NCBI RefSeq assembly: GCF_001890385.1
Contig: NZ_CP018221.1
Span: 536,001 to 600,000, forward strand
DNA length: 64,000 bases
Direction of reading: 5' to 3'
Origin: Tardibacter chloracetimidivorans
Lineage (GTDB): Bacteria; Pseudomonadota; Alphaproteobacteria; Sphingomonadales; Sphingomonadaceae
The notes beneath the pieces are model-generated. The model was not told the DNA's origin. It searched no databases and worked only from the letters and a program-made list of their open reading frames with translations. Shown one piece after another: positions 16,970-25,608 of this stretch. Position numbers and translations under genes: made by a program. Numbering within the stretch: position 1 is the stretch's first letter; each line of letters starts with the position of its first letter.

Positions 16970-18512
16970 CGACCCCCTCCCCCTCCACGCGCGCCAGTGT
17001 GAAATGAAAAATCGAGCCGCCACCGGAGCGAGGTTCCAGCCATATCCGCCCGCCATTGGCCTCGATGATCGTCCGGCAGATGGAAAGGCCCAGCCCCATG
17101 CCCTGCGCCTTGGTGCTGACAAATGCGCGGAACAGATTCTCCGCGATCGCCTTTGGAACGCCTGGCCCACTGTCCTCGACCGAGACCCGCACGAACTGCC
17201 GGTCCTGTATGCGGCTTGATATGACGAGCTGTCGCACGGGCGAGCCACTCATCGCCTCCATCGCGTTGCGGATGAGATTGATCAGCACCTGCTGCGTCTG
17301 CACCTTGTCGACCAGAACGAGTCTGGCCGCCGGATCCAGATCGGTCCGAACCTCGACACCGCCGCCGCGCGCGCCGATCGCGCCCAGCGCGACGGCTTCC
17401 CCGATCAGCGCCGGAAGATTCTCGAGGTTCCGGCCGACTTCGCCATGGGCCACGAAATCGCGCAGACGGTGGACGATGTCGCCCGCCCTGAGCGCTTCCC
17501 TTGAGGCGTCGTCAAGCGCTTCCCTGATGAGCGCGTCAGCGTCGGGAAGCATGTCCCGTACGCCCTCGACATAATTGTTCACGGCGGTGATGGGCTGGTT
17601 CAGCTCATGCGCCAGGGTGGACGCCATCGTTCCCATTGCACTTACGCGGGCGGCATGAATGAGGCTGGCCCGCAACTCTTCCATTTTCTCCTCCGCCCGC
17701 TGCCGCTCGGTCAGGTCGCGGATAAAGCCGGTGAAGATGCGCTGATCGCTGGTCGCCTCGCCGACCGAAAGCTCCATCGGAAATGTCGTGCCGTCCCGCT
17801 TTTGGCCGGTGACCACGCGTCCGATGCCGATGATGTGCTTTTCCCCCGTACGCAGGTAGCGCTGAAGATAGCCGTCATGCTGTTCGCGGTAGGGCGAGGG
17901 CATCAGCATCGATACATTCTTGCCCACCACTTCTTCCTCGACATATCCGAACAGCCGTTCGGCGGCGGTGCTGAACGACAATATTGCGCCGTGATCGTCG
18001 ATCACCACCATGGGGTCCGGCACGGTCGACAATATCGAGCGGACATGGGCCTCGCTTTGCGCCTGTCGCCGCTCGGCCGCCCTTTCCTCGGTTATGTCCC
18101 GAACGACCTTGCCATAGCCGCGCAGCCTGCCGCTATCGTCATAAAGCGGCGTGATGGTGACATGCGCCAGAAACTCCGAACCATCCTTGCGCCGCCGCCA
18201 GTCTTCCGCCGAAAAGCGCCCGAGGCGGCGCGCGGCGGCAAGGTCCTCCTGCGGCTTTCCCTGCGCAACCGCTTCCACCGGATAGAACAGGGCGGCGTCC
18301 TTTCCGATCACCTCCGCTTCCGGCCAGCCTTTCAGGCGTCTTGCGCCTTCGTTCCAGATCGTGACCTTGCCGTTTGGATCGAGCATGTAAATGGCATAGC
18401 CAAGCGCGCCGTCGATCAGAAGATTAAGCTCATCCGCGACGATATCCGGCTGGCGAATGGCTTCGCCGGCGTCGGCCTTGCTGTCGGAGAGCCGCTTCTT
18501 CGTCTCATCCAT
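16959..18512 (-). CDS. fixL: Oxygen sensor histidine kinase FixL
   Basis: The protein has 517 residues from the ATG at 18512. PAS1 covers residues about 30-145. PAS2 (155-270) has the FixL heme pocket: [16 protein letters not shown] with the proximal His at 212, and [11 protein letters not shown] with the distal Arg at 232, equivalent to His200 and Arg220 of the Bradyrhizobium protein. The kinase has the H-box [10 protein letters not shown] (His302), N-box NLIRNAMEA, then DSGPGVP and GMGLGLSI. No transmembrane segment is present, so it is cytoplasmic. Oxygen bound to heme should switch the kinase off. A TTG 24 bases upstream could serve as start, but neither has a clear ribosome site. Confidence 0.95.
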   Translation of the reverse strand: MDETKKRLSDSKADAGEAIRQPDIVADELNLLIDGALGYAIYMLDPNGKVTIWNEGARRLKGWPEAEVIGKDAALFYPVEAVAQGKPQEDLAAARRLGRFSAEDWRRRKDGSEFLAHVTITPLYDDSGRLRGYGKVVRDITEERAAERRQAQSEAHVRSILSTVPDPMVVIDDHGAILSFSTAAERLFGYVEEEVVGKNVSMLMPSPYREQHDGYLQRYLRTGEKHIIGIGRVVTGQKRDGTTFPMELSVGEATSDQRIFTGFIRDLTERQRAEEKMEELRASLIHAARVSAMGTMASTLAHELNQPITAVNNYVEGVRDMLPDADALIREALDDASREALRAGDIVHRLRDFVAHGEVGRNLENLPALIGEAVALGAIGARGGGVEVRTDLDPAARLVLVDKVQTQQVLINLIRNAMEAMSGSPVRQLVISSRIQDRQFVRVSVEDSGPGVPKAIAENLFRAFVSTKAQGMGLGLSICRTIIEANGGRIWLEPRSGGGSIFHFTLARVEGEGVDER

Positions 18513-18721
18513 GAATCGAAACCAACTCGTCGCCAAAGCGATAGGTTAACGCGATTTGCCTTGGGTGAGTAGAGTTCATGCAGGAATGGCGAACCGGATC
18601 GCCTTTAATGTGCTTCATTTGAAAAGCCGCTATCCGGATTTGCCCTTATGGACGGCAGTCTTCCGGAGGACCATGGTCGCACAGACATTGCGGCAGCCCT
18701 TTTCCACCACAAGGCAAGCTC

Positions 18722-20065
18722 ATGGCAAAGTCGTTCACCTATGATCGCATCGCGCGCCAGGCGCCGGCCGAACTGATCGAAGTGCTCCGCGCCCGGGCGG
18801 AGCCTTTGCCCGCACCCCAACCGGCCGAGGAGTTCGGAGCTTTTTTCGACCGCTACGGCGACGCGCGCGTGGTCCTGCTTGGCGAGGCGACGCACGGCAC
18901 GTCCGAATTTTATCTGGCGCGCGCCGCGATCACGCGGCGTCTTGTCGAACGACATGGCTTCAACGTCGTGGCGGTGGAGGCCGATTGGCCGGACGCCGCG
19001 CGGATAGACGATTATGTGCGGCATCAGGCGCCGCGTCCGCGTAGGGGCGACGTCTTCGCGCGTTTCCCCACCTGGATGTGGCGCAATCAGGAAGTGCTGC
19101 AATTTGCCGACTGGCTGCGGGGCCACAACGCATCGCTGGCGGAGGGGGACCGCGTTTCCTTCAACGGTCTGGACGTGTACAGCCTGAGCGAATCGATCCA
19201 CGCAGTGCTCACCTATCTGGACAAGGTCGATGCGAAGGCGGCGGAAATTGCACGGCAGCGCTATGGCTGCCTGACGCCGTGGCAGGACGAACCGGCCCAT
19301 TACGGAAGGGCCGTCATGCTGGAAGGGCGCCCAAGCTGCGAGGATCGTGCGGTGGAACAGCTGCGCGCAATGCTCTCTTCCAGGCTCGACTATCTCGAGC
19401 AGGACGGCGAGAGCTGGTTCGACGCCATGCAGAACGCCCGGATCGTTCGCGCCGCCGAACGCTATTACCGTGCCATGTACCGCAGCTCGACCGAGAGCTG
19501 GAACCTGCGCGACCGGCACATGTTCGAAACGCTCCAGGCGCTTCTTGCGCATCGGGGCGATGGCGCAAAAGCGGTGGTCTGGGCCCATAACAGCCATATC
19601 GGCAATGCCGCGGCAACGGCCATGGGGTGGCAGGGCGAGTTCAACATCGGCGAGCTCTGCCGAATGGCGCATGGCGATGAAGCGGTGCTGATCGGCTTCG
19701 GCACCGATACCGGCACGGTCGCGGCGGCGAGTGACTGGGGCGCGGATATGCAGATCAAGACCGTGCGGCCGGCGCGCGCCGACAGCTACGAGCACGCTTT
19801 CCGCCGCACCGGCATCGCCCGCAGCCTGACCGACTGGCGCCACAGGGGAGGAAGCGAGTTGGTGTCGCGGCTTTCCCAGCCATTGCTGGAACGCGCGATC
19901 GGGGTTGTCTATCGGCCCGAAACCGAACGCGCGAGCCATTATTTCGAGGCGGTCATGGCCGAACAGTTCGACGCCTGGGTTTGGTTCGAGCAGACGAGCG
20001 CCGTCACGCCCCTGGGCCATGAACGCCCGCATGGAGCACCTGAAACCTGGCCCTTTGGATTGTGA
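18722..20065 (+). CDS. Erythromycin esterase family protein
   Basis: The protein has 447 residues. Family motifs are LLGEATHGTSEFY near residue 58, VAVEADWPD, and AVVWAHNSHIGN near residue 283, with the conserved Glu and His residues of the EreA/SACTE-like fold. Despite the name most members are not proven macrolide esterases; stress-cluster members such as the domain in Rv2030c have unknown substrates. Here it is free, and the phosphoribosyltransferase partner lies at 12068. It is divergent from fixL with a 209-base gap and is the last gene of the stress block before the sulfur island. Confidence 0.85.
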   Translation: MAKSFTYDRIARQAPAELIEVLRARAEPLPAPQPAEEFGAFFDRYGDARVVLLGEATHGTSEFYLARAAITRRLVERHGFNVVAVEADWPDAARIDDYVRHQAPRPRRGDVFARFPTWMWRNQEVLQFADWLRGHNASLAEGDRVSFNGLDVYSLSESIHAVLTYLDKVDAKAAEIARQRYGCLTPWQDEPAHYGRAVMLEGRPSCEDRAVEQLRAMLSSRLDYLEQDGESWFDAMQNARIVRAAERYYRAMYRSSTESWNLRDRHMFETLQALLAHRGDGAKAVVWAHNSHIGNAAATAMGWQGEFNIGELCRMAHGDEAVLIGFGTDTGTVAAASDWGADMQIKTVRPARADSYEHAFRRTGIARSLTDWRHRGGSELVSRLSQPLLERAIGVVYRPETERASHYFEAVMAEQFDAWVWFEQTSAVTPLGHERPHGAPETWPFGL

Positions 20066-20148
20066 AATGGTGCACGCCGCCCACAAGTGCCCTGCGCAGG
20101 TCATATCCCGCCACTGGGCCTGAAGGCGCTTCTGCGCGTTCCCGAACC

Positions 20149-20307
20149 TGCGAGGAGGGGCTCGTGGCGACCCGCAAGGAAGCGCAGAGCGTATATTACC
20201 GTATATGCGATCCGCGTGCGCAGCGGATACTCACGCTTCATCAAGATCTTTTTTCCGGAACTGGGCGCGAAGCTACCGGTGCCAAGCCGATTGGAGACGA
20301 GCAATGA
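20149..20307 (+). pseudogene. C-terminal fragment of an ArsR/BigR-type sulfide-responsive regulator
   Basis: The frame ending at the TGA at 20305-20307 encodes EEGLVATRKEAQSVYYRICD and PRAQRILTLHQDLF, matching the wing and last helix of ArsR-family repressors such as BigR/SqrR. The helix-turn-helix and sensing cysteines are missing; upstream sequence up to the esterase stop at 20065 is unrelated. The stop overlaps the ATG of the persulfide dioxygenase (ATGA), so the ancestral regulator was the first gene of this operon. The fragment is too short to act. It marks the left breakpoint of the island near 20150. Confidence 0.7.
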
Positions 20308-21233
20308 CCAACGACACCGTTATTGAGCAGGCGATCGCTCAAGTCCGGAGTGTAATGGCTGGAGATTTGCGCGCGCCACAGGTGAAGTCATTTTTCCATG
20401 AGCCGACCTTCACCGCAAGTTACGTGGTCAGTGATCCTGTCGCAAAGCGGGCGGCGATCATCGACAGCGTGTGGGACTTCGATCAGCCCTCCGGAAGGAC
20501 GAGCTTCAAGTCCGCCGACGAGATCGTTGCCCATGTTCGGGAACAGGGCCTCACGGTCGACTGGATTCTCGAGACCCATGCCCATGCCGATCACCTTTCG
20601 GCCGCGCCCTATCTTCAGGAAAAGCTTGGCGGCAAGCTCGTCATCGGTCGGGAAATCGTCACCGTCCAGGGTGTGTTCGGGAAGATATTCAACGAAGGCA
20701 CCGAGTTCGCGCGCGACGGTTCGCAGTTCGACCAGCTCGTTGCCGACGGCGAACAGCTGATGATAGGCGAGATCCCGCTGATCGCGCTTCACGTGCCGGG
20801 GCATACCCCTGCCGATCTCGCCTATGTGGTGGGCGACGCCGCGTTCATCGGCGACACCATGTTCATGCCCGACTATGGCTCGGCTCGCGCCGACTTCCCG
20901 GGCGGGGATGCCGCCAGGCTCTATCGCTCGGTACGTCGCCTGATGCGCCTTCCCGACAAAACCCGAGTGTTCCTGTGTCACGATTACAAGGCGCCCAATC
21001 GGGATCATTTCGTGTGGGAGACGACCATGCTCGCCCAACGCACCGCAAACGTCCACGTGCATGAAGGCGTGACCGAAGCCGAGTTCGTGGAGATGCGCAC
21101 CCAGCGTGACGCGACTCTGGAGATGCCGCGCCTCATCCTGCCTTCGATCCAGGTCAACATGCGCGGCGGGCACATGCCCCAGCCCGAGGAAAACGGTGTG
21201 TCTTACCTCAAGCTGCCGGTGGACGTGCTATGA
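20304..21233 (+). CDS. MBL-fold persulfide dioxygenase (ETHE1/Blh-like)
   Basis: The protein has 309 residues. The metallo-hydrolase motif ETHAHADHLSAAPYL near residue 90, HVPGHTPADLAYVVGD, and FIGDTMFMPDYGSARADF are those of ETHE1-type persulfide dioxygenases. These use one iron to oxidise glutathione persulfide to sulfite. A ribosome site GGAGACG precedes the ATG, which overlaps the regulator-fragment stop. In the Xylella and Agrobacterium bigR operons the homologue carries an N-terminal DUF442 domain; here it does not, and that domain instead heads the reductase three genes on. The four following genes are closely spaced on the same strand. Confidence 0.92.
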   Translation: MTNDTVIEQAIAQVRSVMAGDLRAPQVKSFFHEPTFTASYVVSDPVAKRAAIIDSVWDFDQPSGRTSFKSADEIVAHVREQGLTVDWILETHAHADHLSAAPYLQEKLGGKLVIGREIVTVQGVFGKIFNEGTEFARDGSQFDQLVADGEQLMIGEIPLIALHVPGHTPADLAYVVGDAAFIGDTMFMPDYGSARADFPGGDAARLYRSVRRLMRLPDKTRVFLCHDYKAPNRDHFVWETTMLAQRTANVHVHEGVTEAEFVEMRTQRDATLEMPRLILPSIQVNMRGGHMPQPEENGVSYLKLPVDVL

Positions 21234-21667
21234 TGCTCCCCGGCTTTCCCGACGCCCAGCCGCTGCACGGCCTTGCCGGCGGCGTGCTCATCGGCCTGGC
21301 CGCAGCGCTGATGCTGCTCGGCGCCGGCCGCATCGCAGGGGTGTCGGGCATTCTTGCCCGCGGCACCGGAATCGCGCCAGGCGACATGGAGATGTCCAGC
21401 GCCTGGGGATTCCTTGTCGGGCTTCCGCTGGGCGCACTCCTGATCGCTCTGACCACCCGTTGGGAGCCGGCCGATTTTGCCGCGTGGCCGGTGCTGGTGG
21501 TGGCCGGAGCGCTGGTGGGATTCGGCACCCGCATGGGCAGCGGTTGCACGAGCGGGCACGGGGTCTGCGGCGTGAGCCGATTGTCTCAGCGGTCGATCGT
21601 TGCAACCCTGTCGTTCATCGCGGCCGGTATCGTAACGGTGTTCATCCAATCGATGATCGGAGGGTGA
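21230..21667 (+). CDS. YeeE/YedE family sulfur transporter subunit (PmpA-like)
   Basis: The protein has 145 residues with four hydrophobic helices. The family signature GSGCTSGHGVCG is at residues 103-114 with conserved Cys106 and Cys113, which in YeeE (TsuA) line the thiosulfate path. It is half the size of TsuA, and the next gene supplies the other half, as in PmpA/PmpB pairs. It probably moves thiosulfate, sulfite or another sulfur species across the inner membrane. The ATG overlaps the dioxygenase stop by four bases. The direction of transport cannot be told. Confidence 0.88.
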   Translation: MMLPGFPDAQPLHGLAGGVLIGLAAALMLLGAGRIAGVSGILARGTGIAPGDMEMSSAWGFLVGLPLGALLIALTTRWEPADFAAWPVLVVAGALVGFGTRMGSGCTSGHGVCGVSRLSQRSIVATLSFIAAGIVTVFIQSMIGG

Positions 21668-21668
21668 C

Positions 21669-22118
21669 ATGTCGCTTGTAAGGAAACTTCTTCCGCCGCT
21701 CGTCTCGGGGACATTGTTCGGCGCCGGCCTCACCCTCTCCGGAATGACCAATCCTGCCCGCGTGCGGGGCTTCCTCGACGTCTTCGGCGCATGGGATCCG
21801 ACGCTGGCCTTCGTCATGGGCAGCGCGGTGCTCGTGATGGCGGTGGCATGGCGAATCCGCAGCCGGATGGGGACGCCGATCTTCGCCGAGCGATTTTCGC
21901 TGCCCGACCGCAAGGATCTCGACGGACGCCTGATAACGGGTTCGATCCTGTTCGGCGTCGGCTGGGGCCTCGCGGGCCTTTGTCCCGGCCCGGCGGTTGC
22001 GTCGCTGGCCCTGTCGCCGCTCAGTGTCCTGCCTTTCGTCGTTGCCATGCTCGCGGGCATGGGCATTCAGCGGTTCATCGCTGCCAAGCCGCTGCGCCGG
22101 CAAGCAGTTCCGGAGTAA
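21669..22118 (+). CDS. YeeE/YedE family sulfur transporter subunit (PmpB-like, DUF6691)
   Basis: The protein has 149 residues with about four transmembrane helices. The motifs are SGTLFGAGLTLSGMTNPARV and LAGLCPGPAVASLA, the latter with the conserved Cys of the second half of YeeE-type transporters. The gene starts one base after the PmpA-like stop. The pair likely forms a two-subunit sulfur channel that removes or imports products of persulfide oxidation. It is always neighbour to persulfide dioxygenase and rhodanese-type genes in bigR operons, as here. Confidence 0.87.
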   Translation: MSLVRKLLPPLVSGTLFGAGLTLSGMTNPARVRGFLDVFGAWDPTLAFVMGSAVLVMAVAWRIRSRMGTPIFAERFSLPDRKDLDGRLITGSILFGVGWGLAGLCPGPAVASLALSPLSVLPFVVAMLAGMGIQRFIAAKPLRRQAVPE

Positions 22119-22123
22119 GTGGC

Positions 22124-23701
22124 ATGAAGTTTACCAAGCTGACGTCACGCCTGAGCACCTCCCCGCAGATTCGCCCTGACGAGGTGGAAGAGATAGCTGC
22201 CGCCGGTTTCCGCTCGATCATCTGCAATCGGCCGGATGGGGAAGATCAGGGGCAACCCGCCGCGCAGGAAATCGGCGCGGCGGCGAGGCGCGGCGGCCTT
22301 GGATTTGCGCATGTTCCGGCCGTGTCGGGGTCCATTACGGGCCAGGACGGGCTTGCCATGAAGCGGGCGCTCGAGGAACTGCCTGCCCCGGTGCTGGCCT
22401 ACTGCCGATCGGGAGCGCGATCCAGGAAGCTGGCGGAAATGGCGGGTGCCTGCGCCCCCCCAGACGCCGAGGGAGATACTTACGACATCGTCATCGTCGG
22501 TGGCGGCAGCGCGGGCATCGCAACTGCAGCCAGCATTCTGAGGCGCAATCCCGGGCTTAGCTTGGCAATCGTCGAGCCGAGCGAAGCGCACTATTACCAG
22601 CCCGGCTGGACAATGGTGGGCGCCGGTATCTTCAACCGGGAGTTCACCCGGCGGGCGGAAGCAAGGCTGATCCCGGAGGGCGCAAAATGGATCAAGGCGT
22701 CGGCCAGCGGATTTGCCCCTGACGAGAACAAGGTGCTGCTCTGCGATGGCAGAAACCTGTCCTACCGCGTGCTGATCGCCTGTCCGGGCATCAAGCTGGA
22801 CTGGGATGCGATCCCGGGTTTGCGGGACACGCTGGGGCGCAACGGCGTCACCTCGAACTACAGCTACGATTTCGCTCCCTATACCCACCGCCTGGTAACG
22901 GAGCTCAAGGGCGGCCGCGCGCTGTTCACGCAGCCGGTCATGCCGATCAAGTGCGCTGGTGCACCACAGAAGGCCATGTACCTCTCGTGCAACATCTGGG
23001 AGCGCGCCGGAGTCCTCAAGGACATCGACGTGCAGTTCCACACCGCCGGTGCCGTGCTGTTCGGTGTGCCAATCTATGTTCCGGCGCTTATGGAATATAT
23101 CGAGCGCTACGGTGCGCATCTTAACTTGGAATCCAGACTGGTCGCCATCGACGGAGAAGCCCGGATCGCAACATTTGAACAGAAGCGCGGTGATCAACTC
23201 ACGCGGGTCGAAGAGCGGTTCGACATGATCCATGTCGTGCCGCCGCAAACCGCGCCCGATTTCGTGCGATCCAGTCCCCTGGCGGCCCCTTCCGGCTTCA
23301 TAGAGGTGAGCGAAGCGACGTTGCGCCATCCGCGCTACCCCAATGTCTTTGCCTTGGGCGACGCCTGCTCGGCCTCCAATGCCAAGACCGCGGCGGCAGT
23401 ACGCAAGCAGGCACCGGTGGTGGCGGTCAACGCCCTTGCCACGCTCGACGGCCGGGAGCCGGTGGCCGATTACGACGGCTATGGCAGCTGCCCGCTCACC
23501 GTCGAGCAGGGGAAAATCGTGCTGGCGGAGTTCGGGTACGGCGGCAAGCCGCTGCCGAGCTTCCCCACCTGGTTGATCGACGGAGCGCGGCCGTCGCGCC
23601 TTTCCTGGCTCCTCAAGAAAACGATCCTGCCGCCGGTTTACTGGCATGCGATGCTCAAGGGCCGCGAGTGGATGGTCAAGCCGCACATGATTGGCGGCTG
23701 A
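22124..23701 (+). CDS. DUF442 sulfurtransferase/phosphatase-like domain fused to SQRDL-type sulfide:quinone oxidoreductase
   Basis: The protein has 525 residues. Residues 1-112 are a DUF442 (TIGR01244) domain with the active-site loop AYCRSGARS (Cys94). From residue 120 a flavoprotein begins with IVIVGGGSAGIATAA. Residues about 275-295 carry PIKCAGAPQKAMYLSC with two cysteines, and later ALGDACSASNAKTAAAVRKQ; this is the pattern of mitochondrial-type sulfide:quinone oxidoreductase. It would oxidise sulfide, pass electrons to quinone and hand the sulfane sulfur to a thiol. The N-terminal domain may move that sulfur on to glutathione for the dioxygenase. The C-terminus is amphipathic, suitable for membrane contact. 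The start follows the PmpB-like stop by five bases. Confidence 0.88.
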   Translation: MKFTKLTSRLSTSPQIRPDEVEEIAAAGFRSIICNRPDGEDQGQPAAQEIGAAARRGGLGFAHVPAVSGSITGQDGLAMKRALEELPAPVLAYCRSGARSRKLAEMAGACAPPDAEGDTYDIVIVGGGSAGIATAASILRRNPGLSLAIVEPSEAHYYQPGWTMVGAGIFNREFTRRAEARLIPEGAKWIKASASGFAPDENKVLLCDGRNLSYRVLIACPGIKLDWDAIPGLRDTLGRNGVTSNYSYDFAPYTHRLVTELKGGRALFTQPVMPIKCAGAPQKAMYLSCNIWERAGVLKDIDVQFHTAGAVLFGVPIYVPALMEYIERYGAHLNLESRLVAIDGEARIATFEQKRGDQLTRVEERFDMIHVVPPQTAPDFVRSSPLAAPSGFIEVSEATLRHPRYPNVFALGDACSASNAKTAAAVRKQAPVVAVNALATLDGREPVADYDGYGSCPLTVEQGKIVLAEFGYGGKPLPSFPTWLIDGARPSRLSWLLKKTILPPVYWHAMLKGREWMVKPHMIGG

Positions 23702-23706
23702 GATAG

Positions 23707-25479
23707 ATGACTGGTGTGGCTCGCTACCTGCCGATGCTGGGCTGGGCGCGCGCCTATGATCGCTCGACGCTGACCAGCGATCTCGTGGCGGCTGCGATTG
23801 TCACCGTCATGCTGATACCGCAGAGCCTCGCCTACGCGATGCTCGCCGGACTTCCACCCGAGGTAGGTCTCTATGCCTCGATCGCTCCGCTGATCGCGTA
23901 CGCCATTTTCGGCACCAGCCGGGCCCTTGCTGTGGGCCCGGTCGCGGTGATCTCGCTTATGACCCTGGCCGCGGCCGGGAGCGTCGCGTCGCCCGGCACG
24001 GCGGAGTTCGTTGCTGCCGCGCTCGTGCTTGCGCTGCTATCCGGCTTGATTCTGCTGCTGATGGGTGTGCTGCGGCTCGGCTTTCTTGCCAATCTGCTCT
24101 CGCATCCCGTCGTGTCGGGTTTCATCACAGCGAGCGGCATCATCATTGCGTTCAGTCAGTTCAAGTCGATCCTAGGTGTGTCCGCCTCGGGCGAGACCTT
24201 GCCCGAACTGATCGATACGCTGGTTGGCAACCTGCCTGCAACGCATCTGCCCACCCTGGCAATCGGCGTCGCTGCGACGGCCTTCCTGTTCTGGGTGCGC
24301 AAGGGGCTGAAGCCGCTGCTGGTGCGCGCAGGGATGGCTCCAAGGCCGGCAGACCTTCTCGCCAAGACCGGACCGATCGCCGCGGTGGCGGCTTCCACCC
24401 TGGCCGTGGTTGCGCTGGGGCTGGAGGAAGCGGGCGTGAAGGTCGTCGGGGAGATCCCGCAAAGCCTCCCACCCTTCACTGTGCCGCTGTTCGATGCCGA
24501 GCTGTGGGGACGATTGGCGATCCCGGCGCTTCTGCTGTCGGTGATAGGTTTTGTCGAAAGCGTCTCCGTAGCCCAGACACTCGCCGCGAAGAAGCGGCAG
24601 AGGATCGACCCGGACCAGGAACTGATCGGGCTGGGTTCCGCCAATGTCGCCGCCGCCTTCACCGGCGGCTATCCCGTCACTGGTGGCTTTGCCCGTTCTG
24701 TCGTCAACTTCGATGCCGGAGCGGAGACGCCAGCGGCCGGCGTATTCACCGCCGGCGGCATCCTGGTGGCCGCGCTGTTCCTGACACCGCTGCTTGCCTC
24801 TCTTCCTGTCGCAACGCTTGCGGCAACGATCATCGTTGCGGTGCTCAGCCTCGTCGACTTGAAAAGTCCGGCCGAGATCTGGCGCTATTCGCGAACGGAC
24901 TTCGCGGCGATGATGGCGACCATTTTCATCACCCTGATTGCCGGGGTAGAATCCGGGGTGATCGCCGGTGTCGGCCTCAGCCTCGCGCTGTTTCTGTGGC
25001 GCGCGTCGCGGCCCCATGCGGCGATCGTGGGCCGGGTGCCGGAGACCGAGCATTTCCGCAACGTCAGGCGACACAAGGTCTTCACCGATCCCAGGGTGCT
25101 GACCATCCGCATCGACGAGAGCCTGACCTATTTGAACGCGCGCTGGCTGGAGGAGTTCGTGCTCGAGCAGGTGGCGGAACATGAGCAGTTGAAGCACCTC
25201 GTCCTGATGTGCTCGGCCGTGAATGCCATCGATGCCTCGGCTCTCGAGAGCCTTGAGGCGATCAACCACCGGCTTGCCGACGCCGGAGTGAGCCTGCACC
25301 TTTCGGAGGTGAAGGGTCCGGTCATGGACGCGCTCGAGCGGTCCCATCTCCTTGAAAACCTCGGGGGCAAGGTCTGGCTTTCGCAAAACGCTGCTTTCGA
25401 TGCTGCTGTCGCCAGCGCCGATCGCCTCGAGGATGCGCAGCGCCCGCCTGATCTCTGGCTCGCGCGAGGGTTGATCTGA
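23707..25479 (+). CDS. SulP family sulfate permease with STAS domain
   Basis: The protein has 590 residues. The membrane domain (residues 1-420) includes VTVMLIPQSLAYAMLAGLPP and ALAVGPVAVISLMT, typical of SulP/SLC26. The cytosolic STAS domain occupies residues about 455-560, with DESLTYLNARWLEEFV and VNAIDASALESLEAI. It is an inner-membrane anion transporter; sulfate, sulfite or bicarbonate are possible. Five bases separate it from the SQR fusion, so it is the last gene of the sulfide operon and may export sulfate or sulfite formed by the pathway. It ends 44 bases before the broken tRNA-Lys. Confidence 0.92.
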   Translation: MTGVARYLPMLGWARAYDRSTLTSDLVAAAIVTVMLIPQSLAYAMLAGLPPEVGLYASIAPLIAYAIFGTSRALAVGPVAVISLMTLAAAGSVASPGTAEFVAAALVLALLSGLILLLMGVLRLGFLANLLSHPVVSGFITASGIIIAFSQFKSILGVSASGETLPELIDTLVGNLPATHLPTLAIGVAATAFLFWVRKGLKPLLVRAGMAPRPADLLAKTGPIAAVAASTLAVVALGLEEAGVKVVGEIPQSLPPFTVPLFDAELWGRLAIPALLLSVIGFVESVSVAQTLAAKKRQRIDPDQELIGLGSANVAAAFTGGYPVTGGFARSVVNFDAGAETPAAGVFTAGGILVAALFLTPLLASLPVATLAATIIVAVLSLVDLKSPAEIWRYSRTDFAAMMATIFITLIAGVESGVIAGVGLSLALFLWRASRPHAAIVGRVPETEHFRNVRRHKVFTDPRVLTIRIDESLTYLNARWLEEFVLEQVAEHEQLKHLVLMCSAVNAIDASALESLEAINHRLADAGVSLHLSEVKGPVMDALERSHLLENLGGKVWLSQNAAFDAAVASADRLEDAQRPPDLWLARGLI

Positions 25480-25522
25480 CCGGGGACGGTTTTCCACGAT
25501 AAAATCGCGACCGAATAGCAGC

Positions 25523-25560
25523 TTAAAAGTCAGTTGCTCGACCGACTGAGCTATGGGCCC
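25523..25560 (-). pseudogene. 5' half of a tRNA-Lys(TTT) gene, cut just after the anticodon loop
   Basis: Read on the minus strand the sequence gives acceptor GGGCCCA, a full D arm (GCTCAGTCGGTCGAGC), the 5' anticodon stem AACTGA and the loop CTTTTAA with anticodon TTT. The expected 3' stem, variable loop, T arm and TGGGCCC acceptor strand are replaced by unrelated sequence (GCTGCTATTCGG) leading into the sulfur island. The gene cannot give a tRNA. A separate intact tRNA-Lys(TTT) with a different acceptor stem lies at 3371. Confidence 0.75.
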
Positions 25561-25608
25561 GCGCCTTGTGGCGGAATGTGGGGCTTCTCGGCAGGCGATC
25601 CGGCCGGG

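Noticed and set aside
20062..20148. In-frame sequence upstream of the ArsR/BigR fragment as part of the regulator
   Set aside because: Its translation has no similarity to the ArsR helix-turn-helix and starts directly after the esterase stop, so only residues from about 20149 on are counted as regulator.
22145..23686. 513-codon minus-strand frame across the DUF442-SQR gene
   Set aside because: Antisense shadow with no motifs; the plus strand shows FAD, Cys and DUF442 motifs in one continuous frame.
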